64,000 nt of DNA from UBA946 sp031550725 (GCA_031550725.1 JAVBOH010000002.1:62001-126000); one strand, 5' to 3'. Numbered from the stretch's first letter, positions 7,422-16,042 are shown. Translations and numbers: made by a program. The notes: a model not told the origin generated them from the sequence alone.

Positions 7422-9176
7422 TTATAATTCAATAATTTTTTTAGCAATCACAATTGCTTCGTGTTCAGCTTCAAGCATTTCTGCTAACAATTCTGCTTGT
7501 TTAGAACGCATTTCTTTTGTCCAGAATTTGCGTGCTTTTTCACCGTCAAGATATTCGCCACTGTCAAGCATAATATGAATTTGACTTGCTTTTTCGGAGA
7601 TGTTTTCGAAAAGATTTGTAATACAATTCATTTCATCTGTCTTGTCATCAATTAAATTCTTATTGCCGTTAAGGTATACATATGCAGATTTTCTTGCATC
7701 ATATAAAGCAAGTGTGCAGAATTGATTAACTGAAAAACGTCGAGCAAACTGTTCATTATCATTATTCTCATACCATGTATCATCAAGCAAATCACTGCAC
7801 CATGTTTCATATGCTTTAAATCCCAATTGATAACCACGGTTGATCTCTTGTTCACTACAGTCAATAAAAATCCTCAATGAATTTATTAAATTATCTTTAT
7901 CTGTGGGAGGTATGGTTTCGTTGCTGAAATAAGTGATAAGAAAAGGCCAGTTGTCCACAAAAAGATAGTCATATGGATTGTCTCTACCATGTTTAAAATC
8001 AGGATTGTTCAAAATTTCTGTATCATACTTTGTACGACAGAATAAATCAGCTCCATCATCCTTATATCCGCAAATCACACCCCATTCATGAGTAACACGC
8101 AGATTTATAGCGAGGACAGGCATATTACATCGAATATCACTTAGCATCCTTTTACGCACTTCAGAACGATTTTCTTTATCTACCCTGTTTGCAAATTCAG
8201 GTGTATATCCAAATGCTTTATATCCTGAAGTTGCATAATCATAAGCAACAAGTCCGTCAACAGAACTATAATCCCATCCAGGTGAACAAAACGCAAGTCT
8301 GTAGCATGCACCAGAAACACCCATAACTTGCTCATATGTTGTTTTAACATTCATAGCCTGTAAAGCTGTAGTTAAAGCTGCACCCCATGAACATTCCATA
8401 CCTTTTCCGAATTCAGGTATCATTGGAATATTAGGTATAAAATATTCATTGCTCGTTTGCCTTCTGAAAAGCTCTGTTTTATCAGAATTATATGCAATGC
8501 TTTCACCTTCTTCACAGGTTACAAGATGTATACCATCATTATTCATATAAACAAAAGTGAGGTAATCCTTATCGTCGCTAGACGGATCACTAGGAAATGA
8601 TACATGATCAGCGTGATATTCATTCCAGTTAAAAACCTTGTAATGCTTGATTTTTTGAATAACATTGTAATATGACTTTTCTGTACCATATGATGCTGCA
8701 ATAATTTCTGCTTTATCAGTTATATTATAACCCTCAATTTTAGGATTGATAACGAGTGTTTTACCATTTTCAGTAAAAGTATAAAACACACCAAGTTCTG
8801 TTTGATATTTTACAATCAGATACTTTGGATGATTATTATTTATGGGGCAAGCGAGTGATAATGTACTTACTTCAATTTCAAGCGTATCATTTTGAATGAA
8901 CTTATTTAAACGATTTGTTACATTGAAGCTCTCTAATCCATCACCATAAAATGCGGATAGAATTTGAATTTTGTTATTAGTTAATATTGAATCAATGCTT
9001 GTATCAAGTGCTTTTGCTAAAGACGGAAGCAGAGATGTTTCGGGTAACGCACGTCCGTTTTCCCATTTTGATACTGCCTGTGGACTTACATTTAAAATTT
9101 CTGCAAGGCTCTCTTGAGTATAACCATGTTCTTTTCGAAGCATTGATATTTGTTTACCGATTTTATATGTATCCAT
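7422..9176 (-). CDS. XRE-family regulator fused to BtrH/C39-like cysteine peptidase-type domain
   Basis: 584 residues. Residues ~5-65 are a Cro/C1-type helix-turn-helix (ISMLRKEHGYTQESLAEIL, VSPQAVSKWENGR). The following ~200 residues are unrecognised. Around 255-400 is a segment beginning GMECSWGAALTTALQAM, with a later Tyr-rich stretch and a His in THEWGVICGY, similar in layout to the BtrH N-terminal/papain-like fold (Cys-His). A C-terminal helical segment (to 584) ends in acidic-basic heptads. A transcription factor carrying an enzyme-like sensor is a plausible reading; activity is inferred. ATG at 9176 follows AGGAGA. Confidence 0.6.
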   Translation of the reverse strand: MDTYKIGKQISMLRKEHGYTQESLAEILNVSPQAVSKWENGRALPETSLLPSLAKALDTSIDSILTNNKIQILSAFYGDGLESFNVTNRLNKFIQNDTLEIEVSTLSLACPINNNHPKYLIVKYQTELGVFYTFTENGKTLVINPKIEGYNITDKAEIIAASYGTEKSYYNVIQKIKHYKVFNWNEYHADHVSFPSDPSSDDKDYLTFVYMNNDGIHLVTCEEGESIAYNSDKTELFRRQTSNEYFIPNIPMIPEFGKGMECSWGAALTTALQAMNVKTTYEQVMGVSGACYRLAFCSPGWDYSSVDGLVAYDYATSGYKAFGYTPEFANRVDKENRSEVRKRMLSDIRCNMPVLAINLRVTHEWGVICGYKDDGADLFCRTKYDTEILNNPDFKHGRDNPYDYLFVDNWPFLITYFSNETIPPTDKDNLINSLRIFIDCSEQEINRGYQLGFKAYETWCSDLLDDTWYENNDNEQFARRFSVNQFCTLALYDARKSAYVYLNGNKNLIDDKTDEMNCITNLFENISEKASQIHIMLDSGEYLDGEKARKFWTKEMRSKQAELLAEMLEAEHEAIVIAKKIIEL

Positions 9177-9535
9177 ATAAAGATTCTCCTAAATATTTAT
9201 TTTCGGTAAACCGTCATTTACCATGTTCAGCTGACATGATTAGTATACAACAAATGACATAGAGATACAATGTATCTTAGTTTATGTTTTGAAAATTACA
9301 TCTCAACTGTGGGTTGTGTAAAGATTAGGGTAATAAATTATGTACAATAAAACCTATTCCATATGGATAAATTTTTATATTTCAATTGTATTTTTTATTA
9401 TAATAAGTTTTTTTCATTATACCACTCCACCCCAAATAAATCAATAAAAATAAGAAAAGGAAAAAAATATTGAGTAAACTACAATCCATCCGTGAAAACT
9501 GGACAGAAATAACCGAACACTTTTGTTAGATAAAT
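9177..9535. other. Intergenic region upstream of the XRE-fusion gene
   Basis: Holds the minus-strand 5' region of the XRE-fusion gene, with two adjacent dyads: GGTAAA-N6-TTTACC (9205-9222) and CATGT-N7-ACATG (9222-9238). These are candidate operators for the XRE protein itself. Further on, a 19-codon plus-strand frame at 9471-9527 (TTG start after AAAAGGA, encoding SKLQSIRENWTEI...) looks like the severed start of some other gene. Nothing else is recognisable. Confidence 0.45.
9205..9238 (-). promoter_or_regulatory. Candidate XRE operator dyads
   Basis: GGTAAA-N6-TTTACC and the directly adjoining CATGT-N7-ACATG lie 29-62 bases before the start codon of the XRE-fusion gene. Their position suits autoregulation. 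Assignment to this regulator is inference. Confidence 0.4.
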
Positions 9536-9612
9536 AAATACGGAAATTCATTATGAACTTCCGTATTTAAGGTTTATTAATTTAGAATTAAGTGTACTAC
9601 AAATTATGTTCT
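9536..9612 (-). repeat. 3'-end repeat of acetyltransferase cassette, copy 2 (terminator)
   Basis: Copy of the 6037-6112 element. Here the stem is perfect: AAATACGGAA (9536-9545) pairs with TTCCGTATTT (9559-9568). On the minus strand the stem is followed by TATTTAT. It ends the GNAT gene at 9624-10076. Confidence 0.65.
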
Positions 9613-9623
9613 ATATTGCGAGG

Positions 9624-10076
9624 TTACTCTTTAGTTAAATTAAGAGTTCTCCAAGTGTTAGTTTCATTTCCACCAAAAACTTTAAATCCAAGTGATTCAT
9701 ACAGCTTTTCTGCACCTATGTTTGCTTTTCGGTAGCTAATATTGACAGCCGGAACGCCAAGATTTTCTCGCATATATGCAATTATTAACAGCATAGCAGC
9801 TCTTCCATAACCTTTACCTTGATAATGATAATCTATCATTAGTGGGTCAATATCGCCAACTACACCGTCTTCATATAATCCAGCACCTACTAAACCAACA
9901 TAGTCATTATCAGCCTTTATAGCAAAGAGTTTATTTTTTAGTTCGTATCGACTAATACCAATCCAATATACATTGGGAACTGAAAAAAACGATTTTTGCT
10001 CATCACTGACAGATAGGTCGCAGATTTTTAACCAGTTGTTTACATCCAACTCTTCTATTGTAACTTTTTTATCCAT
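9624..10076 (-). CDS. GNAT acetyltransferase under leader-peptide attenuation
   Basis: 150 residues, RimI-like: motif A DYHYQGKGYGRAAMLLIIAYM and motif B ANIGAEKLYESLGFKVFGG. ATG at 10076 is preceded by GGAGAG, which is arm 3 of the attenuator leader 10077-10207. The leader and the 3' terminator both have copies on other GNAT genes of the array (leader at 4216-4692, terminator at 6110-6745), so this gene looks like a mosaic cassette. The arrangement suggests drug-inducible N-acetylation; the substrate is unknown. Confidence 0.85.
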   Translation of the reverse strand: MDKKVTIEELDVNNWLKICDLSVSDEQKSFFSVPNVYWIGISRYELKNKLFAIKADNDYVGLVGAGLYEDGVVGDIDPLMIDYHYQGKGYGRAAMLLIIAYMRENLGVPAVNISYRKANIGAEKLYESLGFKVFGGNETNTWRTLNLTKE

Positions 10077-10207
10077 AATACTCTCCTTAATTTACGGAGA
10101 GCTAAAATATAGTCACTCTCCGTGTGTAATTATTGATGCGTATATTTTTCATAAGACATCATCTCCTTAAATTTAAAATATCTATTTTAAACACAAGTAA
10201 ACTTGTG
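10077..10207 (-). promoter_or_regulatory. Attenuator leader with 16-codon leader peptide (copy 2)
   Basis: On the minus strand: a CACAAG-TTTA-CTTGTG hairpin (10192-10207), an AAGGAGATGATG ribosome site, the leader ORF (10152-10102), then arms 1 (ACGGAGAG, 10123-10116), 2 (CTCTCCGT, 10101-10094) and 3 (GGAGAG, 10086-10081). Arm 1:2 is a perfect 8-bp stem; 2:3 is a 6-bp stem that hides the gene's ribosome site. Compared with copy 1 the second pair of the stem changes from A-U to G-C on both sides, a compensatory change. Confidence 0.75.
10102..10152 (-). CDS. Leader peptide MKNIRINNYTRRVTIF
   Basis: A 16-codon ORF with stop TAG, starting at ATG 10152 after AAGGAG. Same length and same C-terminal pattern (T-x-R-V-x-x-F) as the leader at 4722-4772. 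The stop lies in the loop between arms 1 and 2, so a ribosome paused at the end would block both arms and expose the acetyltransferase ribosome site. Confidence 0.7.
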   Translation of the reverse strand: MKNIRINNYTRRVTIF

Positions 10208-10267
10208 GAATTCTAATTTGCTTTTATCACATTATCCTATTCAAATACTGCTAAGTGTGAATAGGTT

Positions 10268-11242
10268 TCATTTCAAAAACGATAAGTCAAGCAGTTCCTT
10301 ATTTGCAATAATATCATTATATAACCTTGATAATAGTTCAGATTGATTTTTCTGTAAATTATCCAAATCAAAGGATTGGCGATATGCGATATACAAAATT
10401 ATATGACGAAGTTTCAAAAAGTATGGAATTTGTTTATACCATGATTTATCAATATGATTTTCTTTGTTGTATCCATCCATAAAACTATTGAAAAATTGCT
10501 CAGGGTAATTTGTGTCTAGAATTTTATAAGGATTTTGATAAACAGCATAATATAAAACCATAGCTATATCATTTATATACCATGAATATTCCATATCATC
10601 AAAATCAAATACAGTTAAATTATTTCCACTAATGAAAAAGTTACCTTGATGGAAATCATTATGAATAATCCCATAATCATTAACCGAATGTGGTAATGAT
10701 TTTAAGTGAGAAATAATTTTATTTGCACTCTGTACGATTTCGGGTTGACTTTGAGGAATAATTCTCAAACGTTCATTTTCATTCCAGTGTAGACGATATA
10801 AATTTGGACTTGGATTAAAATTCTTTGATAATTTATGCATTTTCCCCATAGTTTGTCCCCATTTGGTAAACAGCTCCGTATTCCACTGCTCATAAGTAGG
10901 ACGGTTTCCTTCGGCTTTGACATAGCACCTTGCATAAAAATAGCCATCATCAGCTTTTATTTCTTCAATCATTCTTCCAAGTTTAGACTTTACAATGTTT
11001 GAAACTGGAACACCATTACTATACATATACTCAACAAACTCAATCTCAGAAGCAATTTGCTGTTTATCTTTTATACTGCTGTGCGTTATTTTCAAAATAA
11101 ATTCACCTGCTTGATTTTCAAAACAATAAACAAAGCTTTCAAAGCTGCCACAAGATACTAACATTCCATCAGGAACATCATATCGTTTGGCAAATTCGTT
11201 GATTACTTTGTCAGTAAGCATTTTTTGAATTTCTATAAGCAT
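10268..11242 (-). CDS. Aminoglycoside phosphotransferase/choline-kinase-like protein
   Basis: 324 residues with the APH-fold kinase signature: ATP-binding Lys region (FILKITHSS), catalytic Brenner motif GIIHNDFHQGNFF (H-x-D-x4-N) and the metal-binding VFDFDDMEYSW. It resembles the homoserine-kinase-II/APH group, which phosphorylates small amines or alcohols. ATG 11242 is preceded by GAGGG. It sits among acetyltransferase genes, so a detoxifying or resistance-like role is a reasonable guess but unproven. Confidence 0.85.
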   Translation of the reverse strand: MLIEIQKMLTDKVINEFAKRYDVPDGMLVSCGSFESFVYCFENQAGEFILKITHSSIKDKQQIASEIEFVEYMYSNGVPVSNIVKSKLGRMIEEIKADDGYFYARCYVKAEGNRPTYEQWNTELFTKWGQTMGKMHKLSKNFNPSPNLYRLHWNENERLRIIPQSQPEIVQSANKIISHLKSLPHSVNDYGIIHNDFHQGNFFISGNNLTVFDFDDMEYSWYINDIAMVLYYAVYQNPYKILDTNYPEQFFNSFMDGYNKENHIDKSWYKQIPYFLKLRHIILYIAYRQSFDLDNLQKNQSELLSRLYNDIIANKELLDLSFLK

Positions 11243-11274
11243 GGCATTCCCTCTTTATATATTCTATCTAAAAA

Positions 11275-11835
11275 CTAATAATATTTCTTTAAAATGTCAT
11301 CATCCCAAATGTGAGCCTCCACGTATTTGAGATGATCGTTGATAGGTTTATCGGTTGGATAAATTCCACGTTTAAAATCATATTCTACATGTGGAGGATA
11401 TCCATGACGTTGAATAACCTCTAAAATTTCATCTGCAAAATATACTTTATTCCAATATTCCTCTGTGCTGAATAAATTAGGATTTAGTATCGCAAAGGAA
11501 TCGCCATATGTAAAAGAAACCGTCAATGGATCAAATTCATTAAGTGGGATTTTTATAACAGCAGGATTCTCATAAGCCGATTCCCATTGATGATGTTCGC
11601 CAAGAAACATATAAATCGGATTATTTCTTTTAGGTTGACCGCCATGTGAAATAAATAAATCATGTAATTTTTTATCTCGCTCATATCTCTTATTCAAAAA
11701 GCCCTCAATGTCAGGATTATGAAATTTTCCAGCAGCTTTTTGAGCAGTAAGAATTTTTATTGAATCTTCAATAGGAAGTGATGTGATCATTATAAAAGGA
11801 CCGAAATCTTTTTCGTAATAATGATACAAAAACAT
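11275..11835 (-). CDS. Conserved hypothetical protein
   Basis: 186 residues beginning MFLYHYYEKDFGPF; an extra five-residue extension to 11850 has no better ribosome site. The sequence (ITSLPIEDSIKIL, a central 'YMFLGEHHQWESAYENP', C-terminal EAHIWDDDILKKYY) is typical of a small uncharacterised Firmicute family found with acetyltransferases. No catalytic motif is certain. It lies 32 bases upstream of the APH-like gene, so they are probably one transcript. Confidence 0.7.
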   Translation of the reverse strand: MFLYHYYEKDFGPFIMITSLPIEDSIKILTAQKAAGKFHNPDIEGFLNKRYERDKKLHDLFISHGGQPKRNNPIYMFLGEHHQWESAYENPAVIKIPLNEFDPLTVSFTYGDSFAILNPNLFSTEEYWNKVYFADEILEVIQRHGYPPHVEYDFKRGIYPTDKPINDHLKYVEAHIWDDDILKKYY

Positions 11836-11919
11836 TTTAACACCACACATTCTATAATTTTGTGTAACAATAAATCAACCATAAAACAAAAAGGAGCAAT
11901 TCATATTGAGCATGTCATA

Positions 11920-12456
11920 CTATGCTATTATATAATCATCCTTGTTAATTGCAAATTCTAATCGGTCTTTCATAACACCATCATGATATACTGCTTTAAT
12001 CCGTTCACCTTCTTTTCTAAAACCTGACCTCTCTAACACCTTACGGCTTGCATCATTTTCTTTATGGCAGCCTGTATTAATGCGAATACAATCATCTTTT
12101 GTGAAAGCAAATTCAATAACTTTTTTTGCAGCTTCAGGCATATATCCATGCTTATGGAATTCAGGTAACAGCATATATCCTAAATGAACTATTTTACCCA
12201 ATGGCGTAGTTTCAACAATTGTGTAGCCAATACTACCCATGAATTTTCCAGTTTCAACATCACAAATACAAAAATAGTGTCCGTCTGAATTTGTTAGACT
12301 ATTCTTCAGATATTTTTCTGTATCTTCAATGCTGTTACATAAAATATCATCTAAATAATACATGGTTTCCTTATCTGACCAAAGACGATGCATATCGTTC
12401 AAATCTGTTTCTTTATAGTCACGTAATATGAGCCTGTTTGTTTCCAGTATTGTCAT
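11920..12456 (-). CDS. RimJ/RimL-type GNAT acetyltransferase
   Basis: 178 residues: ILETNRLILRDYKETDL at the N-terminus, motif A LPEFHKHGYMPEAAKKVIEFA, motif B NDASRKVLERSGFRKEGERI. ATG at 12456 follows CGGAGG. It is 15 bases downstream of another GNAT gene; the three GNAT genes 11920-13544 and the hydrolase 13577-14509 form one minus-strand operon from the promoter at 14552-14580. Confidence 0.85.
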   Translation of the reverse strand: MTILETNRLILRDYKETDLNDMHRLWSDKETMYYLDDILCNSIEDTEKYLKNSLTNSDGHYFCICDVETGKFMGSIGYTIVETTPLGKIVHLGYMLLPEFHKHGYMPEAAKKVIEFAFTKDDCIRINTGCHKENDASRKVLERSGFRKEGERIKAVYHDGVMKDRLEFAINKDDYIIA

Positions 12457-12471
12457 TATGTAACCTCCGCA

Positions 12472-13038
12472 TTACCAACAACCTTCTTCTTTACCATAAT
12501 GAAATTTATGATTTGTGGTAAGTATTTTTTCAGCTAATGCTATATCGTTTAATCCCATTATCATAACATCATTTTCAATTTGTTCGTTGCCTAATGAATT
12601 GATATAATAAGCTTCTCTATATAGAAAAGCAAATCCTAAACTTTCATAAAATTTGTATAAGGTTTCCTCTCTGCTTATAAATAAACAAGCAACATCAACA
12701 CCAATTTCATATGACATTTTCAATGTTTTTTCTGTTAATTCACGAGCATAACCTTTTCCACGATATTCAGGCATTACAGCTAATCCACCTAAACCACCAA
12801 TGTAATAATTTTGTCCGTCATATTCTGAAAGTCTTTTATAAAGAAAAGCATTACCTACAACCTTATCATCATCCAAAAGTAAAAACACACCTAATTCTAC
12901 TGCACCAAATGGATGTGAAGCTTCCTTATTTGCTATTATTTCAGCAGATGATATTCCAAAACAAATTTTCTCTATAACATTCAACATATCTTGTTGAACT
13001 ACGGTTATTTCATTTTTAGGGATATATTTTATTTCCAT
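12472..13038 (-). CDS. GNAT acetyltransferase
   Basis: 188 residues with motif A VMPEYRGKGYARELTEKTLKMSY and motif B FISREETLYKFYESLGFAFLYR. ATG at 13038 follows AGGAGGT. The C-terminal segment (NDVMIMGLNDIALAEKIL) recalls proteins related to aminoglycoside N-acetyltransferases, but the substrate is not readable from the sequence. Third gene of the 14509-11920 operon. Confidence 0.85.
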   Translation of the reverse strand: MEIKYIPKNEITVVQQDMLNVIEKICFGISSAEIIANKEASHPFGAVELGVFLLLDDDKVVGNAFLYKRLSEYDGQNYYIGGLGGLAVMPEYRGKGYARELTEKTLKMSYEIGVDVACLFISREETLYKFYESLGFAFLYREAYYINSLGNEQIENDVMIMGLNDIALAEKILTTNHKFHYGKEEGCW

Positions 13039-13079
13039 TATGACCTCCTAAAAAATTGTTATATGTATCCATGTTTAAA

Positions 13080-13544
13080 TTAATGTAATTCTAACTCAAA
13101 AAACAATTCAGCAAAATCATTACTATTATATTTTGGCACTTCATGAAAGCCAAATTTACGCATTAAATGCTGTGATGCATTTCTGTCATTTCGTGTATCA
13201 GCACAAATTTTATTAAACTTATTATCTTTAGCAAACTTTACAGCAATTCCAAATAATAAATCGCCATATCCCTTACCTTGTTCTTCTGACAAAACATATA
13301 AACGCTTGAGTTCTGCTGTTTTATTCTCAAAGTCTATCATACGAATAGCTACTGTACCAATTAATTTATTAGTTTCATACAGACACCAAAAGCATCCATT
13401 TTTCATATATTCATTTGGAATATTAACAATATCAAAATGCCTTCCATTTGGTTCGAATTTCCAGCCTAAATCTTCAAAAACTTTCTTATAAAATTCTTCT
13501 ATATCATCTTGCATATTCGTATTATATATCATTAATTCTGCCAT
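13080..13544 (-). CDS. GNAT acetyltransferase
   Basis: 154 residues from ATG 13544 (AGGTGG upstream); the GTG at 13556 overlaps that ribosome site. Motif A LYVLSEEQGKGYGDLLFGIAV with a preceding LKR, and motif B NDRNASQHLMRKFGFHEV. Second gene of the operon, 32 bases after the alpha/beta hydrolase. Confidence 0.85.
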   Translation of the reverse strand: MAELMIYNTNMQDDIEEFYKKVFEDLGWKFEPNGRHFDIVNIPNEYMKNGCFWCLYETNKLIGTVAIRMIDFENKTAELKRLYVLSEEQGKGYGDLLFGIAVKFAKDNKFNKICADTRNDRNASQHLMRKFGFHEVPKYNSNDFAELFFELELH

Positions 13545-13576
13545 TATAAACACCACCTAATTATAAAATTATATTG

Positions 13577-14509
13577 CTAATTATTCATGCCATTTTCAAT
13601 AACCCATTCGGTAATAAATTCAAATCTCTCTTTAGTCAAAGCATGTTCTCCTGAATATCTCATATGACACAGGTTATTAGCAGCATTATATTTTTCATAT
13701 GAAGATTTTGACTGCTCGACAATATAATCAGCATCCTTTGAATACTTATCATTATTAGCAGATACAATTAACAAGCGTCTTGGTGCTATAAGTCGTACTA
13801 AATCCTGTATATCATATTGTGGATAAAAATTCGGAATTACGCTTGCCATTTCTATCCCCACATTATTCATCATTCGATTTTTATATGTACATGCACTTCC
13901 ACTAGCACAGCTATAGCTTATTCGTTCATCAAGTGCAGTTAAAAATAGTGCGGTATTTCCACCATATGAATGACCTAATGTACCAATTCTTTTGTTATCA
14001 ATGAATTCTAAATTTGATAATAATGTAATACAATTCATGGCATCGAGCAATACTTTTCTCATTAGATTATCACCCTTGACAATACGATAACATAACTCAT
14101 TATAGTGCTGTAAAAAATCATTGTCATTTGGCAGTGGGGTTGTACCATGTCCGTTAATTCGTCTTTCTTCAAAGCATATCGAATCAGGAGCAAGCACAAC
14201 AAATCCTTTTTGTGCTAAGACAGGTCCAAAAGCTTGCAGTGGATTTCCTGACAAACCACAAACCTCACTTTTCCCTAAATGCCGTTCACTATTATGTTGG
14301 TGATTTATTAACACAGCAGGATTATTTCCTATAATATCAGGAATAAGCAGGTACGCGATAACCTTATCACCATATGAATCAAATTCTATATACTGTCTTG
14401 TATAGCCATCTTCTTTTGTAGATACAATTATATTATACTCGATTTTATCTAGTAAATCGTTTTGCTTTATTCCAATTATTTCGGATATGCTGTTTCTTAA
14501 ATTTGACAT
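13577..14509 (-). CDS. Alpha/beta hydrolase (acetyl-xylan-esterase/dienelactone-hydrolase-like)
   Basis: 310 residues with the nucleophile elbow GTLGHSYGGNTA (Ser), an acidic residue in SANNDKYSKDAD and the catalytic His in YSGEHALTKERF. The N-terminal part binds the oxyanion region (IPDIIGNNPAVLINHQHN). No signal peptide, so it acts in the cytoplasm on an ester or similar bond; substrate unknown. First gene of the operon: ATG 14509 follows GGTGAT, promoter at 14552-14580. Confidence 0.8.
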   Translation of the reverse strand: MSNLRNSISEIIGIKQNDLLDKIEYNIIVSTKEDGYTRQYIEFDSYGDKVIAYLLIPDIIGNNPAVLINHQHNSERHLGKSEVCGLSGNPLQAFGPVLAQKGFVVLAPDSICFEERRINGHGTTPLPNDNDFLQHYNELCYRIVKGDNLMRKVLLDAMNCITLLSNLEFIDNKRIGTLGHSYGGNTALFLTALDERISYSCASGSACTYKNRMMNNVGIEMASVIPNFYPQYDIQDLVRLIAPRRLLIVSANNDKYSKDADYIVEQSKSSYEKYNAANNLCHMRYSGEHALTKERFEFITEWVIENGMNN

Positions 14510-14551
14510 GTAATCACCACTTTATATATAAATCCTTCGTTTGTTTATAAC

Positions 14552-14580
14552 ATTATATCACTCAAACTTAGTAAAATCAA
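14552..14580 (-). promoter_or_regulatory. Promoter of the hydrolase-GNAT operon
   Basis: On the minus strand TTGATT (14580-14575), 17-base spacer, TATAAT (14557-14552). It faces away from the NurA operon promoter; between them lies about 150 bases of AT-rich DNA without a gene. Confidence 0.7.
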
Positions 14581-14736
14581 CCTTGAATATACAATTTGGT
14601 GTTTAATATATAACAAAACAAAGTAGAAAATTATATTTATTGGTGCACTAAAGAAATAATCATTTTTATTAACTTAAAATTCATCTATTTATTTTAGTCA
14701 AATATTACAAATATTCAAGCAATTCTAAGAAATATA

Positions 14737-14765
14737 TTGAAATATATACTAAAATGCAGTATAAT
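14737..14765 (+). promoter_or_regulatory. Promoter of the NurA-HerA operon
   Basis: TTGAAA (14737-14742), 17-base spacer, TATAAT (14760-14765). The predicted start near 14772 leaves a ~90-base leader before ATG 14863. It is the only good promoter found before the seven-gene operon. Confidence 0.75.
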
Positions 14766-14862
14766 GTAATAGTATGTAGATTTATAAAGCACTATAATTG
14801 GAATAAACTGATTTATTCCATATTGCAATATGATTATCATTACAAATTTGTAGGAGTACATT

Positions 14863-16029
14863 ATGAAAGATAGAGTGATGAAAATATTAACTGAGACCAC
14901 AGGTGGTAAAAGTTATAAGGCTCATAAATATGGTCTTGATAATACTGAAAGACCGTTTATTGATTATGGTGAACAAGCCATTGTATGGGAAAAATCGGCA
15001 GAAACAAATAAAAGCAATCGTAAATACATACCACTTGAAAATTTAAGTAAGAAATTATCAGAACGTAATGAGCAACTTCTTTCATATTTTCTTGATGGTT
15101 CTCGTCGTGTCTTTAAAGTTGATGACATTGCATATTTACAATCAGGTGGACGAAGTGTTATTTATCCAGTTATAGCTGGTCAAATTGGTGTAGGATGTTG
15201 TCATAGAGTGGAAAAGAAAATTGTACCTGAAAAATTTAAACAAGAATTTGTTTTATCTTTACCAGACATTGCAAATGCAGATGGAAAAACAGGCTTTTTT
15301 ACTGCAACAGCTAAAAAATTAAATGAGTGTTCTGAACTAAAGCGATTAGGTATTGAATTTTCTACAATATTACCATATAAAACAGCTAAAAATACCGATA
15401 AGAAATTCGAAGATAGAGGTACAGCTTGTGTTCAGGATAGAATGTGCGAACGTGAAAAAGATTTGGTTGCTGAATTGGTACGCGAAGGTAAATTGAATCA
15501 AAATAACTATTTAATTAAAGATGGTTCATTAGAATATAAACCTACTAAAGAAGATAAAGCCGATAAACGTAAATATCAACTTTTTAAGAATAACTATAAT
15601 TGGGTACTTGGTGTATCTAAGAGTTTTAATCCTGAAATTTGTGTTGATATAAATGGAAAACCTAATCCTGGTTTTATTGCAGATTTACCACTTTATAACA
15701 GAACACCAGTGGCTTGTTATACATCACCGTATTTAGGAGATGTCAAATTTGCAGTATGGTATATAAGAATACGTGATAAAACCAGAACTCGTACACCATT
15801 TGATGGTATTATAAAAGTTGAAAAAATGCTAGTAACTCAAGACGAATTAGATGATGGAATTGAAAGTTCAATAGTTGATATGTTAAGTGCTTACCTTATT
15901 AATGAAAGAAATCCTGTATGTTACGGCACTGATTTAAGATGGGCGAATCATTTATATCCAATATATTTAACCGAAACATTTGTAAAATCAAAATATATTA
16001 GTGCAGAAAGTTTTCTACATTTATTTTAG
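14863..16029 (+). CDS. NurA-like nuclease
   Basis: 388 residues. It carries the landmarks of the NurA fold: a first acidic motif FLDGS (D78), a second YLIKDGSL (D220), a Lys in VLGVSKSF (K253) and a C-terminal WANHLYPIYLTETF helix. NurA proteins are 5'-3' nucleases that form a complex with the HerA ATPase, whose homologue follows at once (stop 16029, next ribosome site AGGAGG overlapping). ATG 14863 follows TAGGAG. The chain is longer than the archaeal type, with an insertion around 175-245. First gene of the operon. Confidence 0.75.
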   Translation: MKDRVMKILTETTGGKSYKAHKYGLDNTERPFIDYGEQAIVWEKSAETNKSNRKYIPLENLSKKLSERNEQLLSYFLDGSRRVFKVDDIAYLQSGGRSVIYPVIAGQIGVGCCHRVEKKIVPEKFKQEFVLSLPDIANADGKTGFFTATAKKLNECSELKRLGIEFSTILPYKTAKNTDKKFEDRGTACVQDRMCEREKDLVAELVREGKLNQNNYLIKDGSLEYKPTKEDKADKRKYQLFKNNYNWVLGVSKSFNPEICVDINGKPNPGFIADLPLYNRTPVACYTSPYLGDVKFAVWYIRIRDKTRTRTPFDGIIKVEKMLVTQDELDDGIESSIVDMLSAYLINERNPVCYGTDLRWANHLYPIYLTETFVKSKYISAESFLHLF

Positions 16030-16042
16030 GAGGACATTTTAT

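Larger units (their letters stand above)
14510..14862. other. Divergent intergenic region between the two island operons
   Basis: Holds the two divergent promoters and an AT-rich spacer. No gene or leader peptide is seen. The ~90-base 5' region of the NurA operon has no clear hairpin. Confidence 0.6.

Noticed and set aside
9471..9527. Functional 19-residue peptide gene
   Set aside because: It has a ribosome-site-like AAAAGGA and a TTG start, but no conserved context; I treat it as a possible severed gene start only.
4216..14509. Integron-like gene cassette array
   Set aside because: Gene order and single orientation are suggestive, but intergenic spaces lack attC-type imperfect inverted repeats at every junction; only two 3' modules match, and some genes are coupled or share operons.
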